From Methanogenium marinum (GTDB lineage: Archaea; Halobacteriota; Methanomicrobia; Methanomicrobiales; Methanomicrobiaceae), in assembly GCF_028912405.1 (NCBI RefSeq), contig NZ_JAKELO010000002.1, positions 558,001 through 622,000 on the forward strand: a stretch of 64,000 nucleotides of DNA. Reading direction: 5' to 3'. The translations under genes were made by a program, and so were the position numbers. A model generated the notes under the pieces. That model did not search any database, had not been told where the DNA came from, and saw nothing but the letters and a program-made list of their open reading frames with translations. Below, one piece after another: positions 45,910 through 53,956 of the stretch; position 1 is the stretch's first letter; each line of letters opens with the position of its first letter.

Positions 45910-46781
45910 AGACCATCGCTGTGATGAGCGGGAAAGGCGGCACCGGGAAGACTATGGTCACCGCCGGATTTTCCGTCTTTTCTGATGAAAATCTGCTTCT
46001 TGCAGACTGTGATGTAGATGCGGCAAATCTCAGTCTTCTGCTGGAGACATCAAATACAGAATGCCGCCCGTACATGGGACTGGAATGTGCATCCATTGAC
46101 CAGACCAAGTGTGTCGGTTGCGGAATATGTCAGGTTTACTGCCGGTTTTCTGCAATCAATCAGGGTGATGACGGAGTATTTTCCATCAACCCCCTGAAAT
46201 GTGAGGGATGCGGCGTATGCTCCCTTGTCTGCAGGGAGGGTGCGATCACTATTGCCGAACGGCAAAGCGGAGAAGTTTGCCATTCTGATACACCCCATGG
46301 CCCTCTCTTCCATGCAGAACTCTTCTCTGGCTCCGGCACCAGCGGCAGGCTGGTCTTTGAAGTCAAAAAAGACGCACTGGAAGAAGACGCAAAGGCCCCC
46401 GCATTTCTGATAGACGGGCCTCCGGGGATTGGCTGCCCGGTGATCTCTGCCATCAGCGGTGTCGATGCCGTTGTCCTGGTAACAGAACCCGGCATCTCAG
46501 CTCTCCATGACCTCCGGCGGCTTGTCACCATCTGCAGACAGTTTGGCGTCCGGATGTTTCTGGTGCTTAATAAAGCAGATCTTGACGAGGAACGGGCAGA
46601 GGATGTCAGAGAGTACTGTACGGATGAAGGAATTGAGATCATCGGAACCATTCCTTTTGACCCGGCAATCATTGAAGCAGCGCGGCGCGGTGAATCTGTC
46701 GCAGGCATGAATACTCCGGCTGCAGTGAGTCTGAAGGAATCCTGGAAGAGACTCTCTCGCACAATGGGGATATCAGAATGA
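45906..46781 (+). CDS. MinD-superfamily P-loop ATPase with inserted ferredoxin domain (2)
   Basis: A 291-residue paralogue of the preceding ATPase, same layout: GKGGTGKTM, then ferredoxin insert CVGCGICQVYC and CEGCGVCSLVC, then DGPPGIGCPVI and LVTEPGISALHDLRR. The start ATG overlaps the first ATPase stop, which supports a heterodimer made in equal amounts. Frames reaching further upstream overlap the first gene and are rejected. The DUF134 gene overlaps its end by four bases. Confidence 0.9.
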   Translation: MKTIAVMSGKGGTGKTMVTAGFSVFSDENLLLADCDVDAANLSLLLETSNTECRPYMGLECASIDQTKCVGCGICQVYCRFSAINQGDDGVFSINPLKCEGCGVCSLVCREGAITIAERQSGEVCHSDTPHGPLFHAELFSGSGTSGRLVFEVKKDALEEDAKAPAFLIDGPPGIGCPVISAISGVDAVVLVTEPGISALHDLRRLVTICRQFGVRMFLVLNKADLDEERAEDVREYCTDEGIEIIGTIPFDPAIIEAARRGESVAGMNTPAAVSLKESWKRLSRTMGISE

Positions 46782-47161
46782 GTTACGGTGGCGGAGGAGG
46801 AAACCGTCGACGCGGACGCCCCCGCCGTGCACGAATTATTGAGACCGAAGGGATGTGGCGGTGCTATGCTCCCTGCTGTGGAAGGGGCCAACACCCCCGG
46901 GAGACAGTCACCCTTCTCCCCGAAGAGCTGGAAGCATTCAGACTGGTAGACTGTGAGGGGCTGGATCAGGAATCTGCTGCAGAACGGATGCATGTTTCCC
47001 GGCGAACACTCTGGCGTGATATCCATACCGCCCGCAGTAAGGTAGCTGATGCTCTTTCAGAAGGAAAGATCATTGCCATCCAGGATTGTGGTCGTACCGA
47101 TCAGGATGTATGCATTCTTTCGGAACAGGAAGATGGAAACCTGCCGCAACCGGAAGGGTAA
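46778..47161 (+). CDS. DUF134-family HTH protein
   Basis: A 127-residue UPF0251/DUF134 protein. A basic, glycine/arginine-rich N-terminus precedes CYAPCCGRG. The HTH follows (LEAFRLVDCEGLDQESAAERMHVSRRTLWRDI), like a sigma-70 region 4 helix-turn-helix. It is coupled to the ATPase pair by a four-base overlap, so it is a natural candidate for the regulator of this module. Its last ~28 codons were copied into the tandem duplication downstream. Confidence 0.88.
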   Translation: MSYGGGGGNRRRGRPRRARIIETEGMWRCYAPCCGRGQHPRETVTLLPEELEAFRLVDCEGLDQESAAERMHVSRRTLWRDIHTARSKVADALSEGKIIAIQDCGRTDQDVCILSEQEDGNLPQPEG

Positions 47162-47162
47162 T

Positions 47163-47186
47163 TATGCACATATGAGTAATAATTAC
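47163..47186 (+). promoter_or_regulatory. shared motif before DUF5320 copy 1
   Basis: TATGCACATATGAGTAATAATTAC precedes the DUF5320 start by about 23 bases. It combines TATG-NN-CATA with the perfect palindrome GTAATAATTAC. It is the most symmetric of the five copies in the window and lies outside any real coding frame, so coding constraint cannot explain its match to the modA starts. Confidence 0.45.
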
Positions 47187-47208
47187 ATGTTAAACAGGAG
47201 CGAGAAAA

Positions 47209-47451
47209 ATGCCAGGATTTGATGGAACCGGGCCCGGTGGACTAGGGTCACGGACAGGCCGCGGGATGGGGCGTTGCCCCCCTGTGGGAACAGTAGCACC
47301 AATAGCACCAGAAGAAGGAGCAGTAGCCGGGTCACAGGGAACTGTACCCCCTGCACCTGCCTACCAGTTTGGTATGGGTGCAGGATACGGCATGGGCCGC
47401 GGCAGAAGAGCCGGAGGCCGCGGCATGGGCCGTGGATTCGGACGCAGATAA
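47209..47451 (+). CDS. DUF5320-type glycine-rich protein, copy 1
   Basis: An 80-residue protein starting MPGFDGTGPGGLGSRTGRGMG, with a central proline/alanine-rich part and a C-terminal run of methionine-glycine-arginine (YGMGRGRR, GRGMGRGFGRR). It matches the DUF5320 family found next to NifX-like and Mrp-like genes in anaerobes; function is unknown. One cysteine (GRCPP) is present. The ribosome-binding site AGGAG is well placed. A near-identical copy lies 718 bp downstream. Confidence 0.85.
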   Translation: MPGFDGTGPGGLGSRTGRGMGRCPPVGTVAPIAPEEGAVAGSQGTVPPAPAYQFGMGAGYGMGRGRRAGGRGMGRGFGRR

Positions 47452-47747
47452 TCTAAATTAAAAACGACCGGGGAGAAATATTCTCCCTTCCAAAATAATT
47501 TTGCAGGGAATGCATCTGCATTACCTTTCATCTTTTTTTTCACATTATCATGAACTTTTTTTATGGGGGAGAGCACACCCGCTCTCAGGAATTTGTGAAC
47601 CAGTGCCACACCCAGATATGATTACACTATTCCAGGGAAGAAAGAGAAGGAAATACCCAAAACAGCCACTCATTCCATTCAGACAAATAGTACAGTCAGA
47701 CGAATTCCAGATTATTAAACCTGAACACGTGCCAGGCACGTATATCC

Positions 47748-47879
47748 ATGGAATCACGCACTACACAGATATTTACCATTGCCGCAGTCGTTGCCATCTA
47801 TGACTGTCGGCAGACTGATCAGGATACCTGCATTCTTTCAAATCAGGAGGCAGGAACACTGCCGCAACCGGAAGAGTAA
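47748..47879 (+). pseudogene. chimeric frame at the duplication junction
   Basis: This 43-codon frame starts with MESRTTQIFTIAAVVAI, matching the first residues of the acetolactate decarboxylase downstream. It continues as DCRQTDQDTCILSNQEAG to LPQPEE, matching the C-terminus of DUF134. It is the fusion made where the two 718-bp units join. It is very unlikely to have a function, but it marks the breakpoint exactly. Confidence 0.8.
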
Positions 47880-47880
47880 T

Positions 47881-47904
47881 TATGCACATATGAGTAATAA
47901 TTAC
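47881..47904 (+). promoter_or_regulatory. shared motif before DUF5320 copy 2
   Basis: A copy of the element before DUF5320 copy 1, identical over TATGCACATATGAGTAA and retained in the duplication, so the second gene probably keeps its own control. Confidence 0.45.
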
Positions 47905-47926
47905 ATGTTAAACAGGAGCGAGAAAA

Positions 47927-48169
47927 ATGCCAGGATTTGATGGAACCGGGCCCGGTGGACTAGGGTCACGGACAGGCCGCGGGATGGGGCGTTGCCCCCC
48001 TGTGGGAACAGTAGCACCAATAGCACCAGAAGAAGGAGCAGTAGCCGGGTCACAGGGAACTGTACCCCCTGCACCTGCCTACCAGTTTGGTATGGGAGGA
48101 GGATTCGGCATGGGTCGTGGCAGAAGAGGCGGATGCCGCGGTATGGGCCGTGGATTCGGACGCAGATAA
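47927..48169 (+). CDS. DUF5320-type glycine-rich protein, copy 2
   Basis: Second copy of the 80-residue protein. The first ~57 residues are identical to copy 1; only the C-terminal part differs (GGFGMGRGRRGGCRGMG instead of AGYGMGRGRRAGGRGMG), adding a cysteine. The upstream element and ribosome-binding site are duplicated too, so both genes should be expressed alike. It arose by the 718-bp tandem duplication. Confidence 0.85.
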   Translation: MPGFDGTGPGGLGSRTGRGMGRCPPVGTVAPIAPEEGAVAGSQGTVPPAPAYQFGMGGGFGMGRGRRGGCRGMGRGFGRR

Positions 48170-48454
48170 TCTAAATTAAAAACCGGGAAAAACTATTTTT
48201 TTCCCTGAAAACAGGATTTTGCAGAGAATAAATCTGCATTACCTCTCACTTTTTTTCACCGTCTGAAGGGCTAATCACATGAAATCGCCACGCTCATTTT
48301 CAGAAATTGTGCAGCAGGTGCCATATTCACACACGATCGGATTATTCCGGGAAACATAACGAGATAAACCGAATTAACTGCCAATCATTGCACTCATTTG
48401 AATCAGACGAATTCCATATTATTAAACCTGAACACGTGCCAGGTACGTATATCC

Positions 48455-49288
48455 ATGGAATCACGCACCACACATATACTTACTATTGTTGCAATTATTG
48501 TCTTCATTGCTATCATTGCCAGTCTTATACTCCTCCCGGGATTAATATACGCAGACAAACCCAGTGAAGGAGCACCGGAAACCCGTGATACAGCCTACCA
48601 GATATCAACAATAGACGCCCTCCTCCAGAGTGTATATGACGGGTTCGTTCCCATATCAGAAGTCAGAAAACATGGAGACACTGCCATCGGAACAATCGAT
48701 GCACTTGACGGTGAATTGATCGCAGTGGACGGAGAGTATTATACCATCCGTTCAGATGGGGTGGCATATCCACTCGAAGACACTACAACCACCCCGTTTA
48801 TCGTTACTACGTTCTTTGATCCGGATTTGACCATCCATACCGATAAAACCGAAAATATCAGCCAGTTTGAAGATCAACTGGAAGCAGGGCTCCCGTCTGC
48901 AAATATGTTTTATGCCATACGCATTGACGGCACATTTGACTATGTAAAGACACGGAGTGTCCCAAAACAAACCCGTCCCTACCCAAAACTCGCCGAAGTA
49001 ATAAAAGAACAGAGTGAATTTGAATTCTATAACACAACCGGAACCATCGTCGGATTCTGGTCACCGGAATTTGTAAGCGGGCTCAATGTTCCCGGGTACC
49101 ACATCCACTTCCTTACCGCTGACCGTACCAGAGGGGGGCATGTCCTTGACCTCCAGATGACAAATGAGGATATGAAACTTGATATCACCCCTGATTTCTT
49201 TATGGTTCTTCCCACAGAGGGTGATTTTTACCAGGTTGATCTGACAGAAGACCTTGGCTCCGCACTGGAAACCGTTGAGAAGAACTAA
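48455..49288 (+). CDS. membrane-anchored acetolactate decarboxylase
   Basis: A 277-residue alpha-acetolactate decarboxylase (AlDC/BudA family), converting acetolactate to acetoin. Family parts are STIDALLQSVYDGFVPISEV, HGDTAIGTIDALDGELI and the zinc-binding GYHIHFLTADRTRGGHVLD, whose three histidines match the metal ligands. Residues ~7-30 form a hydrophobic helix (ILTIVAIIVFIAIIASLILL), so the enzyme is exported or anchored outside, unlike most bacterial AlDCs. The start MESRTT is confirmed by its copy in the upstream duplication. Why a methanogen makes it extracellular is unclear. Confidence 0.9.
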   Translation: MESRTTHILTIVAIIVFIAIIASLILLPGLIYADKPSEGAPETRDTAYQISTIDALLQSVYDGFVPISEVRKHGDTAIGTIDALDGELIAVDGEYYTIRSDGVAYPLEDTTTTPFIVTTFFDPDLTIHTDKTENISQFEDQLEAGLPSANMFYAIRIDGTFDYVKTRSVPKQTRPYPKLAEVIKEQSEFEFYNTTGTIVGFWSPEFVSGLNVPGYHIHFLTADRTRGGHVLDLQMTNEDMKLDITPDFFMVLPTEGDFYQVDLTEDLGSALETVEKN

Positions 49289-49422
49289 AACCCCCCTTTT
49301 TACCATTGCATCAGAACACCATAATCAAAAAAATAATAACCGAAATTCTGAACCCATTCTTCCGGGATATCTCACCATTCACAGATCAGGTGTTACCCAA
49401 TCATTCTGATACACCACACGTG

Positions 49423-49448
49423 GAGGGGGGAGAGGGCTGCCCCCCCTC
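49423..49448. terminator. GC hairpin between convergent genes
   Basis: GAGGGGGG pairs with CCCCCCTC around a ten-base loop. The hairpin lies between the converging decarboxylase and MscS genes and could end transcription in both directions. The surrounding ~300 bases hold no gene. Confidence 0.5.
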
Positions 49449-49596
49449 ACTATCCTTTCAAAAAACAGAAAATAATACCATCCGGAAATCATAGACAAGA
49501 CTTTGTTTCAGGTGCAAAATGGATTCAACTCATTTTTAAGAACTCACATGAAACAGCGATGAGCCGTAAATCAGAAAACCAGAGAGAAGTTCTGAT

Positions 49597-50436
49597 TTAT
49601 TTTTCAGTTACCTCTCCGGGCACATGTGCCGGTGGCGGAGGCAAAATTCCCTGCCGGGTGAGTTCGACCCATGCTCTGCGTGTCACCTCTGACCCGAACT
49701 CAAACTCTGACCTGAGATCATTGACATACGCCTTGCCACGGATTCTCCGGTAGAATGGATAATCCTGCAGGAGAACAGTATACGGCCGTTTCGGGGAAAT
49801 ATACACATATTTTGAGGTGATGAGAGCATCTTTGAGAATACTCATTGCCGTGCCGGCATCTGAACGGGGGTCAATGTAGATATCGATGATAACCATCATT
49901 TCGGTTTTTCCTGCATTCTGGCTTGCAGTGGGTTCCTGAAATATGGCATAATTCGGAATGGAGACAACCGAATCATCAGGAGTCACAACCCGGGTTGCCC
50001 GAAGGCCAATATCCGTGACCTCACCATACGTTCCACTGACCTCTATCTTATCACCGATTTGGTATGGCCGCTCGAAGGCAATCACAACGCCACCAACAAT
50101 ATCAGCAAAGATATCCTTTAACCCAAACCCAATTGCAGCACCGAACAAACCAGAAAATAATGCCAGTTCCGTCAGGCCTGGATCAAAGAAAACCTTCAGG
50201 ATGAAATACACAGCCGATACATAGACAATGATCTTCAGAAGGGGGATGACCATCGTTACTGTTATACGGTATCTCCCTGCCTTCTCAGATATCTTTCTCA
50301 GGAGAATATCGGCCACTTTGACGATGAGGTATGCGACAACAAGTATCAGAACAACAGAGATAACAGCATCCAGATCCGGGACGATGGATGGAATAAGCGA
50401 ACTTTCAGTTGCAGAGGTCACATTTATCTCTGCCAT
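49597..50436 (-). CDS. MscS-family mechanosensitive channel
   Basis: A 279-residue small-conductance mechanosensitive channel. Three membrane segments are visible (SVVLILVVAYLIVKVADILL; ITVTMVIPLLKIIVYVSAVYFIL; the pore-lining FSGLFGAAIGFGLKDIFADIVGG). The MscS beta domain follows (YQIGDKIEVSGTYGEVTDIGLRATRV), then the C-terminal domain and a proline-rich end. It releases solutes under osmotic downshock. The gene starts directly after the stop of the upstream ATPase-like gene, suggesting a functional pair. Confidence 0.92.
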   Translation of the reverse strand: MAEINVTSATESSLIPSIVPDLDAVISVVLILVVAYLIVKVADILLRKISEKAGRYRITVTMVIPLLKIIVYVSAVYFILKVFFDPGLTELALFSGLFGAAIGFGLKDIFADIVGGVVIAFERPYQIGDKIEVSGTYGEVTDIGLRATRVVTPDDSVVSIPNYAIFQEPTASQNAGKTEMMVIIDIYIDPRSDAGTAMSILKDALITSKYVYISPKRPYTVLLQDYPFYRRIRGKAYVNDLRSEFEFGSEVTRRAWVELTRQGILPPPPAHVPGEVTEK

Positions 50437-51462
50437 TTACCACACCATCCTGATACGTGTTACATACCCCTTCACACAGCTAAGTGCCTCGGGTTTTATC
50501 TGAAAATATCCCTTCTCCTCAACCACCAGCCCCTGATTTGTCAGCCGAAACAGGGCTTGTTTCAGATTAATCTCAGGTCCTGCAATCTCAGCCAGGTCTA
50601 CCGTGCTGACTGATTCCATGGAGAGAATAATCATGAGAAGGAAAGATTCATTAATATCAAGATTGACCGCACAGGGAATACTTGGTATATCGGCAACCCG
50701 CACTGTCTTTCCATCAAATGTTGTTTCCCATAACCGTTCCGCCACACCAAAATTACCATCTGCAATCCGGATTATTTTATCAAACGCTGCATCTTCAGCA
50801 TCCGCGGGATGAAGACCATTCCCCCCACCGTTTCCCTGACGAATACGCGGAATCGGTATAGTGAGAGATGTATTTGAGAATGGCAGCTTCACCATCCGTT
50901 GAGGAGCAGAAAAAAGAGGTTCCTCAGGGGGAGTTACATCACCAATAAATTCGATTTCATCTGTATACCGTGAAAGGATTAATGGTTTCAGCGTTTTGCT
51001 ATCAATATCAGGCAATTCAATCGTGACTGGAAAGAAAGTATCTATATGCCGGGTTGCCTTGAGATAGGACCAGGTAAAACTATTCCATTGTGTGATGAAG
51101 AGCCGCTCCGATGTGGATAAATAATCCAGAAAAGCATCCAGCATGGTAAACCCGCCAATCTTCCTCGTAGCAAGAAAATGACAATGATCCATCACCACAA
51201 TATCTTTGTGACCGGTAATTTGGGTGAGAAAATCCCTGCTTTTTACAACAGAGAAGAAAGGTATGTGAATAACACGATCCGGATGCCGGCGCCGTATCCC
51301 GTCTATCAGAATATTCTGACCGGCAAACGGATCTGCAATGACCGCAATGTGAGACGGTCGGTTACTGTCATACGCATCTACCACAGCTGTGATCCTGTCC
51401 CACTCCTCTTCAAAGAGTATTGGATGTGTTAGATCAGCGGAAAAGTCCGGGTCCATGCCCAT
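50437..51462 (-). CDS. ATPase-like protein with C-terminal winged helix, beside MscS
   Basis: A 341-residue protein I cannot assign to a named family. The N-terminal ~180 residues look like a degenerate AAA/STAND ATPase: HIAVIADPFAGQNILIDGI sits where a Walker A loop would be but lacks GKT, and KDIVVMDHCHFLA resembles Walker B. The C-terminal ~80 residues look like a winged helix (VDLAEIAGPEINLKQALFRLTNQGLVVEEKGYF). It directly precedes and abuts the MscS gene. It may sense or control channel expression; that is inference. Confidence 0.6.
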   Translation of the reverse strand: MGMDPDFSADLTHPILFEEEWDRITAVVDAYDSNRPSHIAVIADPFAGQNILIDGIRRRHPDRVIHIPFFSVVKSRDFLTQITGHKDIVVMDHCHFLATRKIGGFTMLDAFLDYLSTSERLFITQWNSFTWSYLKATRHIDTFFPVTIELPDIDSKTLKPLILSRYTDEIEFIGDVTPPEEPLFSAPQRMVKLPFSNTSLTIPIPRIRQGNGGGNGLHPADAEDAAFDKIIRIADGNFGVAERLWETTFDGKTVRVADIPSIPCAVNLDINESFLLMIILSMESVSTVDLAEIAGPEINLKQALFRLTNQGLVVEEKGYFQIKPEALSCVKGYVTRIRMVW

Positions 51463-51485
51463 ATATCAGATAACGGTAACGAAGA

Positions 51486-52187
51486 TTATATCCTTATGCT
51501 ATTATTTTTCAGATTCCTGTTCACCCAGACCCGAAGACCACATGGATCATCGGTCACCCATCCATCTGCACCAGAAGCGGCTGCCTTCATGTATGCTTCA
51601 GGGGTGTTAAGTGTCCAGATGATAACAGACAATCCCTGCCGATGTGCCTCAGCAACCATCTCCTGCGTAACATTGTCAGTACGCGGAAGAATGGCATCCG
51701 CACCAATAGCCAAAACAGGAGAAAAAGGATTTTCACAGTCCGTTGAACAGATAAGACCTGTTTTTACACGTGGGAGGAGACGTTTAACTTCCCGGATACT
51801 CTCCAACTGAAAAGAGACAACCCAAAAGGAATCTGGATCATATTTTGACAGAACCCGACAAATGGCTTCTTCAGACCCTGATTCTTTTATCTCTGCCACA
51901 ATACCACAGGACGACAGGCAGATGGTACATACATCCTCCAATGTAGGAATTGGATGACCGTCCCCCGCGTCCAACTGTTGTATCTCCAGAAGAGTCTTTT
52001 CACTGACCAACCCACTGCCGTTTGTTGTACGGTCCAGAGTGGCATCGTGCATTACCACCGGGATGCCATCTTTTGTCAGATGTACATCGATTTCCACAAA
52101 TTCAGCACATCCCATCCCTTCTTTTAGGGCAGTAATACTATTTTCCGGATATACAGCACGTGCCCCCCGGTGCCCGACAATAAACAT
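51486..52187 (-). CDS. glycerophosphodiester phosphodiesterase
   Basis: A 233-residue GDPD-family TIM-barrel enzyme that splits glycerophosphodiesters to glycerol phosphate and an alcohol. The metal and catalytic residues are in HRGARAVYPENS, FVEIDVHLTKDGIPVVMHD and TLDRTTNGSG. A late part reads VIIWTLNTPEAYMKAAASGADGWVTDDP. There is no signal peptide, so it acts in the cytosol. Length is normal. It is separated from the ATPase-like gene by 23 bases on the same strand and may share a transcript. Confidence 0.94.
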   Translation of the reverse strand: MFIVGHRGARAVYPENSITALKEGMGCAEFVEIDVHLTKDGIPVVMHDATLDRTTNGSGLVSEKTLLEIQQLDAGDGHPIPTLEDVCTICLSSCGIVAEIKESGSEEAICRVLSKYDPDSFWVVSFQLESIREVKRLLPRVKTGLICSTDCENPFSPVLAIGADAILPRTDNVTQEMVAEAHRQGLSVIIWTLNTPEAYMKAAASGADGWVTDDPCGLRVWVNRNLKNNSIRI

Positions 52188-52490
52188 ACACTCCCCATTG
52201 TGTATTCAAATCATATGAACTGACTGCCCACAGGGGTAAAAGGTTCAACACAGCAGAATATGAGAAATAGCAGAGGGATAAAGATCAGGCAAATAATTAC
52301 ATAGGTCCGGTCAAAATATCAGGTAACCTACAGAAAATAGACGATATACAATTGAACATACCTCCGGCTCATTACCGGGGGGGATTTCACAATCACTGTA
52401 AAGACATTCCGTCAGAACGTCTCTACCTGATTACCGAAGGATATCCGCGATAGTTGTGTCCCGGATACCGGAGCGGCAAAAAAAAGAAGA
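52188..52490. other. intergenic region with T-rich end for the RRM gene
   Basis: No gene. On the minus strand the RRM stop is followed by CTTCTTTTTTTT, a likely terminator near 52480-52490. I see no promoter element I would trust. Confidence 0.45.
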
Positions 52491-52751
52491 TTAGTATCTT
52501 CTGTATTCGGTGCGTGGCCTCTGAGGGCGTGCTTCATCGATTCTGAGGGTGCGACCTTCGAATTCGGTCTCATTGAGAGCTTCCATTGCCTTCTCTGCCT
52601 CTTCAACGGTGCCCATCTCAACGAACCCAAATCCTTTGCGTTCAATGACACGGACGTCCTTAACATCGCCAAAATCTTCAAATATTTCTTTGAGTTGAGC
52701 TTCCGTAACTGAATACGTAAGATTGCCAACGTATAACTTGCTGCTTTCCAT
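52491..52751 (-). CDS. RRM-domain RNA-binding protein
   Basis: An 86-residue protein made of one RNA recognition motif. RNP2 is KLYVGNLTY (residues 5-13) and RNP1 is KGFGFVEM (39-46), with the aromatic residues that stack on RNA. A short arginine-rich tail (RPQRPRTEYRRY) follows. Such proteins are common in eukaryotes and cyanobacteria and sporadic in archaea. RNA targets are unknown; cold or stress adaptation is a precedent from bacterial relatives only. The gene is monocistronic with its own T-rich terminator. Confidence 0.92.
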   Translation of the reverse strand: MESSKLYVGNLTYSVTEAQLKEIFEDFGDVKDVRVIERKGFGFVEMGTVEEAEKAMEALNETEFEGRTLRIDEARPQRPRTEYRRY

Positions 52752-53291
52752 TTAAGTACTCCAATCTGGGATAGTATCTCAGATAGTATATACCATCTTG
52801 GCGCTCATCGGTTATATTATGTCGTGCTGATCCATGATATTTCGAGAGAAAATGAACAGAAGAAACACCCCACCACTGTCCAGACGGAATCTTTCTCATT
52901 AGGATCAACACTTCAGAAAAATATTTCCACCCAAATAACGCTACAATTCCCGTATAATTTTTGAATATATGTATTTAGAAGGCAAAATGTGTAGGCATCC
53001 CGGATAATTATCGAGAGAGCACATACCATTCCACACATTCATCTGAACATTTGGGAAGAGGAGACAGGATGATGCACCACAGACAGGCAGAATCTGCATA
53101 CATTCAGTCCAAAAACCCATAAGATAAACAGAATAACGTATTTTCGAAATGAACATGAAAGTATCCGGCCTTCCATACAGGAAAAAATGGTTTGCAAGGG
53201 GTTACAGACAAATTTGAATCATTCAAAATCTATTTCCAGGCAGCAGCAACCTATTTAAGCATTGATACAACATCAGGGATCGGTGAGAACA
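52752..53291. other. intergenic region with promoter of the next gene
   Basis: No gene is supported. A TATA box (TATTTAA at 53252-53258) lies about 34 bases before the next start codon, so that transcript would have a leader of only ~10 bases. Confidence 0.5.
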
Positions 53292-53483
53292 ATGGTATGT
53301 ATGGGATATGCAAGCCTCTCAAAAGGTGATATTGAGAAGGTAAAAACAGTAGAGAAAGAGATGGGCGTGACATTACTTGCCTATGAAGTCCCTACCTATT
53401 CTAAACTCGGGGATGACGACATGAAAAAGATCAAAGACCTTGAAAAAGATCTGGGCCTTTCGCTTGTTGCATACGAAGTGTAA
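53292..53483 (+). CDS. 63-residue protein of two similar halves
   Basis: I do not recognise this small protein. Its two halves are alike: LSKGDIEKVKTVEKEMGVTLLAYEV and LGDDDMKKIKDLEKDLGLSLVAYEV. Each would fold as a helix followed by a strand ending in AYEV, so the protein is an internal duplication of a ~27-residue unit. It is acidic and soluble. A TATA box and GGTGAG precede the chosen start, supporting expression. It has no operon partners. Confidence 0.7.
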   Translation: MVCMGYASLSKGDIEKVKTVEKEMGVTLLAYEVPTYSKLGDDDMKKIKDLEKDLGLSLVAYEV

Positions 53484-53956
53484 GAATCAAAATCGTCCAT
53501 TTTTCCGGTTTTACTCTTTTTCAAAAAGCAACTGTGGTATTACCAGTCAGGATTCCATTTCTAAATTCACGTTTTCACTATCTAAATAGCTGGCAACCCT
53601 CAGGCAGATTGAAGAAATCGCCACATAAAAACATTTTCCCCGTTTGCCAGAAACACCGGTAATGTGTAAAATGAATGTCTTCGTTATCCTGAGGTCTCAA
53701 AGAAATGTGCTCACCTGACATCATACATGTGACACACACAAAAATTGAAACCCACTATCCATTCACCGGAAAAATCCTTCACATCTACAATCATTCATTG
53801 AATTTCACGATATCATTTCACAGAAGGACTCTACTGTTCACATCATCACTATTATGGGAAATTCGCAACAATTACTCATTTACATAAGCAAAAGGTTAAC
53901 TTTAAAAAATGTGTGAAACCATAAATTCGGCGAATTTGTTAAACAGGATAATTATT
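53484..53956. other. AT-rich intergenic region
   Basis: About 470 bases without a credible gene. Short open frames here lack motifs and ribosome-binding sites. An AT-rich stretch just before the methyltransferase (TTAACTTTAAAAAATG) may be its promoter. Confidence 0.45.

Larger units (their letters stand above)
47084..48519 (+). repeat. 718-bp tandem duplication
   Basis: The sequence from the last codons of DUF134 through the DUF5320 gene to the first codons of the acetolactate decarboxylase occurs twice, head to tail, with corresponding points exactly 718 bp apart (the two DUF5320 starts, the two copies of TATGCACATATGAGTAA, and the two ACGTATATCCATGGAATC). The DUF5320 part is nearly identical, the flanks less so. 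The junction creates a chimeric reading frame. Confidence 0.9.

Noticed and set aside
52412..52729. A 105-codon frame overlapping the RRM gene on the same strand
   Set aside because: It is a shadow of the RRM gene in another frame; the RRM frame has RNP1 and RNP2.
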